Source: Gnetum montanum (Eukaryota > Streptophyta > Gnetopsida > Gnetales > Gnetaceae). From it: a DNA stretch of 20,369 nucleotides. Positions within the stretch are counted from its first letter, which is position 1, and the number at the start of each line of letters is the position of its first letter. The notes under the pieces were generated by a model that made no database searches, was not told where the DNA came from, and saw only the letters and a list, made by a program, of their open reading frames with translations. The position numbers and the translations under genes were made by a program. The stretch lies in the NCBI GenBank assembly GCA_015680685.1, contig MNCI01029622.1, positions 367,825 to 388,193 on the forward strand, written 5' to 3'. Below are positions 11,242 to 18,274 of the stretch, in pieces.

Positions 11242-14200
11242 TTAGCTAGTGGTGTTCAATGGGTGTTGAGGCTTCTCTTCCTCTTTCTTTGCCACTGCAC
11301 TAGGACTTGCAGCATCGCTTGGTGCTTGCTCAAAATAGCACAAGATAATGAATCAATCAGCAAATGCACAACATGAAAAAATAACATAAAAGCACAAAAT
11401 AATAAAAAACTACAAATAACCTGAGAGGATCCTACATTCATCTCTAGAGGCAATCTATCAAGTCCCTCCTCCAAGGCTAGGAGCATTTTGGCCTCTAATA
11501 GCTATGTCCAATCCTCTTGGCCAAAGTCAATACCTACAAGGGTCTTACCTTTGTCCATAGTGGTCAATGCAGGTAGCTCCATCAAAAATGTGGTAGAGGA
11601 AACCTCCCTTGAGGGCACAATAATTGACCACTTTGGAGATCCACTCGTCACTACATGATGACTAAATAACTCATAAGTCCATGTCCCACCAATTAGCTTG
11701 AGAAACATATCACAACAATGACGTTCAATGGACTCCTTCTTATACCATTTAAGGTACATGTCTCACTTGCTCTTGTAGTGATGTTTGTGATTCTTTTGAG
11801 TTTGGCCCCACTAATACACCTTTGTGTTGTAATCTTTCCAATCTTGATTTTTTTGGACAAGCAAGTCCATTTGTAACCTCTACTTGATGATCTCTCTCGT
11901 GGCACCATTCTTGTCACATATTGTCAACTAGTACCTAGCATAGTTAATCTTGAATATCCACTAGGTATTGTCCCCGCATGCATGAGTTGTAAGAAAGTCA
12001 TAATAGCACTACAAGTGCCCCATCTTGGCATCATGACTTGTCATACTATCCTAGAGCTCATGTACCCATTTCCATAGATACTGGTTAGTGCACCTTAAAA
12101 TCCATAGTACTCTTGCACTTGAAAGCGTGCACTTACTTAGCACCTCATACACACAGCGATGCACTTGCTCCACCTTAGGGGAAAACTTAGGGATGGCGTC
12201 CACCCTAGCCACCCTACTTAGATCCTATCAAAGTTTAGAACCTATTGGCATACAATAAGCAAAATGACATTAGCCATGGACCAAGCGTCAAATTAGTAAA
12301 TTAAGACAAGTGAAGCAACATCACATGCATACCAAGCTTGGGATCTACCTATTGTAGGTGGTTCACCATGTCCTCAACTAGACTTTCCATCAAGGTGAAC
12401 TTGTCAAGTACCTCTGCCCATGGATCCATGAAGTAGGTAGAGGTGGAAGTTGGATTGCTGGCAAGTACCTCTACGATTGCAATGCAAAAACACATTTAGT
12501 AATAATTAAGTAGCCAAATATGCAAGATCAAGAAAAGAGCAATAATAGATAGCAATGTAGAACACATACCTAGCAAACCCTTAGGTGTGAGAGTGGGAGG
12601 ATCACCTATTTGCACACCATCAAAGAGACTGTCAAAGTCATCCCTATCAAGGTGAAGTAGTCCCTCCTCTTCTAACTATTGAAGGATCTCTATAGCCTCA
12701 TGCAGCTCCTCCTCCTATTTTTTCCCTCAATCTAAGGAGGGACCTCCTCTGCTACTACTTCTACCAGTACTCTAGTAGCACTCTCATCTAATTTTAACAA
12801 TTTATGTAGATGTCAAAGTTAGCATGTTAGAACTTAGCATAACAACTTAGCATAACATAGCATATCAAAACAAAAACATAAAAATATAAACCCATAAAGT
12901 ACAAAAGAAATTCATCCATTAACTCATACTAACCTACGACATCCATGCACAAGTCATGAAACTTCAAGCGAATCTTTTCTCCACCTACCTTTTTGACCTC
13001 CTATCTAGGCTCCTCTATGGAAAATGGCCTTTTAATATTTTCTTTAGATGGTTCCACCATCTTGGCAATGTAATGTTTTTCCCTGGCTACATTCCTAGTA
13101 CTAGCTAGTAGGAGGCCACCTAAACTATCATGCGAGTAGTGAGATGACCCTGTGGGACCTTTGGTCATTATAAAAAATGACTCACCAATTACCTCCAAGG
13201 GATCCTGTGCTTGCTTGGTAGCAAACAGGTGCTTGATTCATGGCTTTAAGAGCTATGTGCAATCTTTCATCACCCATTGTCTATCCTCATGAACCACTAA
13301 AAACTTCAAAAACCTTTGCAGGCATCTTGTGAAGAAGGTGAAAGGCACATGCAACCTCACCTGGAGGTTGTGGCACAACTTGCTAATCTTGGCATGTAGG
13401 TCATTAGCAAGGTGAGAAGTCTAGTTGTACCTCGTGCCCTCCTAGTCATGTCCCTCATCACTCAATCCTACTTCACCCCAAGGATTTTCCCTTGGTAGAG
13501 AAACTTCAAAAATGCATGGGCACAAAAGAGATGATAAAGCTTACAAACCATGAGCACACACACATTCTTAATGTGTGTGCCTTTGTAAGATTAGAAAGTA
13601 CCTAGCTAGTCCTTAACATCACATTGGTGGTCCACTTCTCTATCGGTCTTATCATGACCAATGGTCCATCAGAGGGGAGGCTAAAGAGGTCCGCAATGAA
13701 GTCATTAATGAGATCCAAGACCACCCTCATACCATGTACCTATGTGACAAAGTGATGAGTGTTGACATTGAAGGAATCAATAATAGAGATCATTTCAGCC
13801 ACCAGGATGCCTAGGCTAAGGGCCAAGAAAAGTTTCATCAACCAAACCTACATGAGCCTATTGGTCAGCTCCACTGGGACCTCATGGCACAACCAATGCT
13901 GTGCACCCTCAACATCCCCATACTTCATAATGATGGTGGCCTCAGTGTAGCCTGTAGCTACTATTGTGACCTCTCCCAAAGTGACCGTAGCTACAATATA
14001 GGCAAAGAAAAAAATGTTAACATCATGCAAAAAGGAAAAATTAGCAAACACATGAGACCAAAGTGATAAACTGCTTATGCGAGAAAAAAGTTGTGTGTGA
14101 TGGTGGTGGTGGAACCGATGCCTCCTCAACACTAGGTACACCATCCACCCACTCTACATCCAACTAGCCATGGATCCAACAACTCTTGTAGGCCTTTGGA

Positions 14201-14881
14201 TATTGACAAGTGTACTCCATCAAGTTGGATCCAATTTGCCCAATCATCCCTGCACAAACACTCTTACATGTTGAAAATTCCTACAGGGTAGTGTGAGTTA
14301 GGTTCAAGGCCCCCTCCTCATCATGTAGGCCATGCTCACTGCTACTAAACTTGGTAACAAACATGAGTAGTTAGCATCTTTTTATGAGCCAATAGCTAAA
14401 TGAATAATGAAAAATCATGGGAATACTTACCCTCTTACATAGCACATTGTCCCAAGTGGGTTCTAAAATAGGGTATGCACATATTGAACAATAAAGAGTG
14501 TTGCTCTTGCTATAACAATTGAATTCTAGCATTTGCCAAGTCCTAGATAAAGGACTAATTCTTCTAGAACCTTGGCCTAAACCTCCTACTTTTCCATCAC
14601 TATTAGTGGATTCATCAGACATGAACCTTATAATTTCTTGGTTTACCCTAGGTAGTAACATCTTTGTGATGACACGAGTAACTTCCACCACTAAGTGTGA
14701 CCACATCATCACACTGAAGTGTTGGAGCAAGAATTCTAGGAACTCACATGCTCTTAGTTGGAACCATACCACCTAGTGACCCAACTATGTGTCTAGTGCA
14801 AGAATTTTTGGAATGGACTCACTCATATAGTAGAGGATGCCAACAAGCTCCACCACAATGAGGATTGGCTTCAACAATACC
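11242..14881 (-). pseudogene. Spliced antisense gene relic with N-terminal NIF/FCP1-like phosphatase domain
   Basis: Exon blocks on the - strand: 14881-14431, about 14342-14100, about 13990-13602, about 13503-12934, 12787-12570, 12470-12333, 12241-11421, 11328-11242 (ends TAA). The first block reads KPILIVVELVGILYYMSES, then CEFLEFLLQHFSVMMWSH, then YSKSNTLYCSICAYPI. This follows NIF/FCP1-like HAD phosphatases (KP-LLVLDxNGxL; EFLxFxFxxFxVxxWSS; SNTLLxDDSPY), but the DxD and DDSP aspartates are missing. Later exons are unrecognised; 12241-11421 has a charged, probably helical middle, and the tail is Ser/Ala/Lys/Glu rich. The last three exon lengths (138, 821, 87 nt) fit intron phases 1, 1, 0 exactly. 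The 12787-12570 exon is one base short, at a run of six T at 12718-12723. Stops in exon 12241-11421 are eight TAG and two TGA. Phases upstream do not all agree, so the copy is dead. It could be a captured host gene or an element-specific antisense gene. Confidence 0.65.
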
Positions 14882-15339
14882 CTACAATCACAATAACAAT
14901 AAAACAAAAAAGTGTTAGTATACATTAGATGCATCGAAATACATCACATTACACTTAGCCAAGTTGGAAAAGTTAGCATAGGGTAATATAACTTAGCAAA
15001 AATACATATCCTTATGGTTCCTTGTGGGCCCTGTGTGCATAGGACATCAATACATACATTTCATGTGCTTGGTGCTCACTTGGGTATTGCACTAATGTAG
15101 CACTAACATTTTTTCTTTACATTTTCATGTTGTGCATTATCTCAGCTTACATGTCTAGCACAATTAACACATTTTTTTTGCAAGTATAGCAATTTAGCAA
15201 AGCTCTTGTACACTTAGCATTTTGTTTTACATGTTGCATTTTAACACTTTGCATTTTCACACTTGAGCATTTTTGCATTTGGCATTTGTTTTTACACTTG
15301 GAATTTCATTTTTATGCTTATTAGACTTTCAAATTCTTT
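14882..15339. other. Upstream of the antisense gene: intron end and A/T-rich stretch
   Basis: On the - strand TACTAAC (14917-14911) followed by a T-rich tract and TGATTGTAG ending at 14882 is a good branch site and acceptor, so an earlier exon should lie to the right. I could not identify it. 15100-15310 is made of loosely repeated GCATTTT and ACACTTG words, in style like the U5/leader of element B (5960-6070). Confidence 0.4.
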
Positions 15340-15540
15340 CTAACTCTAGGTAGCATAGCCTGGAGTACTTGAAAAAAATTCTAACTCTGGGTTTCCCTCC
15401 AAGAGCATCACCCATGTAAATTTTGCAAAACAATTCTAACTATTGGCTATGCTTCCTAGGGAGTGTAGCCCTGAAATATGCAAAACAATTACCAAGAAAA
15501 TACAAACTATTGTTGTAGAGTGTAACCCCAACAACATGTG
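15340..15540. repeat. Patch D: eroded palindromic LTR-like sequence
   Basis: About three units of roughly 60 bp begin TTCTAACTNTNGG and carry TAGCATAGCCTGGAG, then GGCTATGCTTCC...GGGAGTGTAGCC (15445-15470), then a GTAGAGTGTAACCCC half. The 26-bp segment at 15445-15470 would be a perfect palindrome but for three C/T mismatches. CCAAGAAAATACAAACT resembles CCAAGAAAACATAAACT in LTR B (about 4911). No TATA box follows, so this is probably a fragment of a related LTR. It is not the 3' LTR of B, whose central palindrome differs. Confidence 0.5.
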
Positions 15541-16562
15541 AAAATCCAAGTGAAAAGAAACTATCATCCCAAAGTTGTACACACCATGCATTGCTCATTG
15601 GTTGTAGGCCACAACTGCAACCCTTGTGGTCATCCCACCTACTTTGCTACACTCTGGTGCTTTGCACCTTCTAATCCTTGTTGTGACTCTACACACCCTA
15701 TGCCCCATAGCATTTTCATGCATCCCTACCTCCTACAACAGCTTGTCCTTGATGCGCTATGCTTAACTAGACACCCACTGGGAATGAAATGTAGTAGAGG
15801 ATCCTTTGTTGCAAAACCCACTACCATCCCCTTAGCCTAGAACCCTCTTCTTGGCCTGTATGCCATGGCCACATAGAAAATCATGGCCATGTACATGCCT
15901 ATGCCATTCCCAGCCTTGGTCACACCACTACAATACCCATAGCCTCCACTATATCTTGTCTTTTAAATTAGAAAACTAAAAAGAAATACAAATGGGGGTA
16001 GCACCATGATGCCTTTCTATGCTACCATCATTCACCCTACACCTACAAATGAAAAAAGAGGAGAATAGAGGAGTCCTAGAACCCATCGATCCTAGGTCGT
16101 GGCTACCCTAACTACAACCATAAAAACCTCACTTTTCCCTCTTCCCTACCCCCCACATGTCATGGCTCTCACAAAAAATAGAAAACCCTCACTATGTTGC
16201 AGGAAGGAAAAACCTTTGAAATGTAGAATCCCACACCCATGCATCACTCGCAAGCAAAAAATGTACAAGAAAGACCTTCATCACCCACAAACACACCCTC
16301 TCTCTTCCTAGCCTTGGTAGCATTGGCAACCATGGTGGTGATGGTTCCTACCAAGGTAGGCCACCCCAAAGCCTAAAACCCCAACCCAATGCAAAGCAAG
16401 AAAGGAAAGACAAAAAAAAGGAAGGCTAGAGCATAGAAGGGTACCTAGTGGATGGTTTTTCTCTCCATTCCTCCACATATGCCTTGGGTAGACATTGTAG
16501 TGCTTGCTCTCCCTCATCCACATTGATGAGCCTAGGGTACTGATGTTTACTTCAGTATGTCA
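15541..16562. other. No gene recognised
   Basis: C/A-rich unique-looking sequence with CCATGGCCACA and CATGGCCATG words near 15860-15900. Several 60-100 codon open frames occur on both strands, none with a recognisable domain or supporting context. It may contain the missing 5' exon and promoter of the - strand gene, or an eroded 3' part of element B, but nothing in the sequence settles this. Confidence 0.4.
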
Positions 16563-16714
16563 TGTTAGCTGAAACACCACAAAAATCTGTGAGTTTAACA
16601 TCTGTCTGACAAGAAGCAGGTCCCTAATGACCCACAGATGACTTCGGCTACATTTGAAGCCACACAGGGCAACCTTGAGAATCAAACACGGTTTTCACCA
16701 AGTGCTGTGCCAGC

Positions 16715-17092
16715 ATCTACGCCCAGCGTATACACCCAGCGTCTACGCCCAGCGTCTACGCCCGGCGTCTACGTCCAGCGTATACACCCTGCTCTCCGGC
16801 GCACACGCCCAGGCACGGCAGATGTACACGCTCGACGATAGGATCTCCAATGGCAGCATGAAGATTTACACCGAAGAGCAAGGATTGAAGCAAGTGGACG
16901 TCCTTCGGCGTATACGCCCAACACTTCAGCGTATACGCCCCAGCGTATTACGCCCAGCATCCATCAGCATATACGCCCCAGCGTATTACGCCCAGCATCC
17001 ATCCAGCGTGTACACCCAGCGTAGACGCCCGGCGTATTACGCCCAGCGTATACGCTGGCCTGTTGTAGCGTATACGCCCAGCGTGTGCCAAG
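16715..17092. repeat. CAGCGTATACGCC array in U3 of LTR C
   Basis: About 16 copies of CAGCGTNTACGCC and close variants lie in two blocks (16715-16790 and 16908-17092). A 38-bp period is visible between 16941 and 16979 (CAGCGTATTACGCCCAGCAT repeated). The copy at 17043-17058, CCAGCGTATACGCTGG, is a perfect 16-bp palindrome. Long open frames across this block come only from the repeat lacking stops. Confidence 0.9.
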
Positions 17093-17122
17093 TTTCTAAA
17101 TTGTAACGCCCGGTCTATACGC

Positions 17123-17170
17123 CACGTGTCTCCCAGTCTGATTTCCCCGGTAACCCTACCCCTATAAATA
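17123..17170 (+). promoter_or_regulatory. LTR C core promoter: CACGTG G-box and TATAAATA
   Basis: GCCACGTGTC with a CACGTG core at 17123-17128 is followed 35 bp later by TATAAATA at 17163-17170 (CCCCTATAAATAGCCC). This is a standard plant layout. Transcription would start about 30 bp after the TATA box, near 17195-17200. A and B keep the same arrangement in decayed form. Confidence 0.8.
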
Positions 17171-17720
17171 GCCCAGTTTTCCGCGTTTTCAAGGTCGACA
17201 AAAATTTACCAGAGCAGACCCAGATCAATTACGCTGCAGAAACCCTCTTACGCTTACGCTTACGCTGGAGTCCTGTACGCTGAGCACAGTCCACACTCCG
17301 CCTACCCTGTCAGCCGGCCGCATCCTTCTGTCCACCGGGGCTATACGTCCACCTTGTGCCCCTACACAACTGCGTTAGACCGGTGCACAACATTTTAACT
17401 CTATAATCTACTATTTACGCTTATTGCAAGTTCTTTTACAGTTTTACGTCAATTTGGCCCACGCTTCATTCATGCTAGCTTACATTTACGCTCTGTCCAC
17501 GTTCGTGTATGCTCACTGATTACGCCGTCTGCACCTGTTTACGCCCTTTACACTTTTTCTTACGCTGTGTACGCTGTTCGAGCCTTTTTATGCTTACGCT
17601 GGGCATATCTTCGTTTACGCCATTTACGCCCAACTGTTTTCGCCCCTCTATGCTTACACTGTACGCCTGTTTCGCCGTCTACGCCCTATTTTATGCATAA
17701 GCCAGCGTATAACACTTCGG

Positions 17721-17738
17721 TGGCGCTCGAGGAAGTCC
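17721..17738 (+). other. Primer-binding site of element C
   Basis: TGGCGCTCGAGGAAGTCC starts with TGG, complementary to the CCA end of a tRNA, and lies 6 bp after the LTR end. I cannot name the tRNA from memory with confidence. Confidence 0.6.
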
Positions 17739-17768
17739 TTGTTTGATCCGCGTGCGGATCATCCAAGG
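17737..17768 (+). other. Stem-loop directly after the PBS of element C
   Basis: GATCCGC (17745-17751) and GCGGATC (17754-17760) pair perfectly around GT. CCTTG (17737-17741) and CAAGG (17764-17768) form an outer stem with a 3-base internal loop on each side. Element A keeps the outer CCTTG/CAAGG pair. Possible roles are RNA dimerisation, packaging or control of primer binding; this is inference. Confidence 0.65.
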
Positions 17769-17920
17769 CACTCTACCTTCAACCACTCCAGCTTGCCCTC
17801 AAGTGGAGGTAGGGTCAACCGTGCCCTTCGCTTAAATAGACTTCACATTCGTCAGCATCTACGCTCACCAGTGTTTTCGCTGCCCTACCCCCGACTCAGC
17901 GTTTACGCTGTCGACCCTTT

Positions 17921-18220
17921 AGCGTTTACGCTGAAGACAGATCCTAGCGTATACGCTACATGCTTACGCCAGCGTTTACACTGCAGACAGACCCTAGTGT
18001 ATATGCTACACGCTTACGCCAGCGTTTATGCTGCAGACAGACCCTAGCGTATACGCTACGCGCTTACGCCAGCGTTTACGCTGTAGACAGACCCTAGCGT
18101 ATACACTACGCGCTTACGCCAGCGTTTACGCTGTAGACAGACCCTAGCGTATACACTACGCGCTTACGCCAGCGTTTACGCTGTAGACAGACCCTAGCGT
18201 ATACGCTATATGCTTACGCC
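17921..18220. repeat. Six tandem 50-bp repeats in the element C leader
   Basis: Units start at 17921, 17971, 18021, 18071, 18121 and 18171, each exactly 50 bp. Each holds AGCGTTTACGCTG, AGACAGACCCTAGCGTATAC, GCTA and GCTTACGCC. Units 4 and 5 are identical. Most differences between units are C/T or G/A at CpG sites. TAGCGTATACGCTA in several units is a perfect 14-bp palindrome. The array stops 54 bp before the gag ATG. It has no coding role, since 50 is not a multiple of 3 and gag starts after it. Confidence 0.95.
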
Positions 18221-18274
18221 AGTCCCATACACCGTTATCCACATCAATCTCGCACACTCAAACCGTCTATAATC

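Larger units (their letters stand above)
4682..14881 (+). mobile_element. Element B: gag-protease LTR element with antisense cargo gene (composite, right end unresolved)
   Basis: The parts in order are LTR (from TGATAACAC at 4682), leader, gag from 6773, protease-like end to 10491, a GGCC-rich repeat patch, and a spliced gene on the opposite strand (14881 to 11242). The gag aligns along its length with element C. The distance from TATA to gag ATG (1170 bp) is close to C's 1112 bp, so LTR, leader and gag belong together. I find no reverse transcriptase, RNase H or integrase after the protease, so B looks non-autonomous, although an internal deletion is also possible. I could not find a 3' LTR matching 4682-6170, so membership of the antisense gene in B is inferred from position only. 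Confidence 0.55.
16563..17714 (+). mobile_element. Element C 5' LTR
   Basis: The LTR begins TGTTAGCTG and ends GCGTATAACA, giving 5-bp inverted ends TGTTA/TAACA with the usual TG...CA. PBS-like TGGCGCTC starts 6 bp after the end. U3 carries the AGCGTATACGCC array, TATAAATA is at 17163, and R/U5 is full of TTACGCT/TTACGCC words. Length is 1152 bp. Without a 3' LTR in the window the limits and any target duplication cannot be confirmed. Confidence 0.75.

Noticed and set aside
16099-16523. Short frames either side of 16308 on opposite strands
   Set aside because: No recognisable motif, no start context and no splice sites that join them to anything.
15000-16560. 3' LTR of element B
   Set aside because: Expected here, but I found no copy of the LTR B start, its CTCTAGAG palindrome or TATAAATA. 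Patch D is related but not the same.
16654-17106. Long repeat-peptide frames (150 codons + strand, also on the - strand)
   Set aside because: They exist only because the CAGCGTATACGCC repeats lack stops. They lie in U3 upstream of the TATA box.
17739-18047. 102-codon frame in the element C leader
   Set aside because: Runs into the 50-bp tandem repeats and has no counterpart in element B; an artefact of the repeats.
17921-18220. CRISPR array
   Set aside because: The 50-bp units are head-to-tail with no unique spacers, inside a plant retrotransposon leader.
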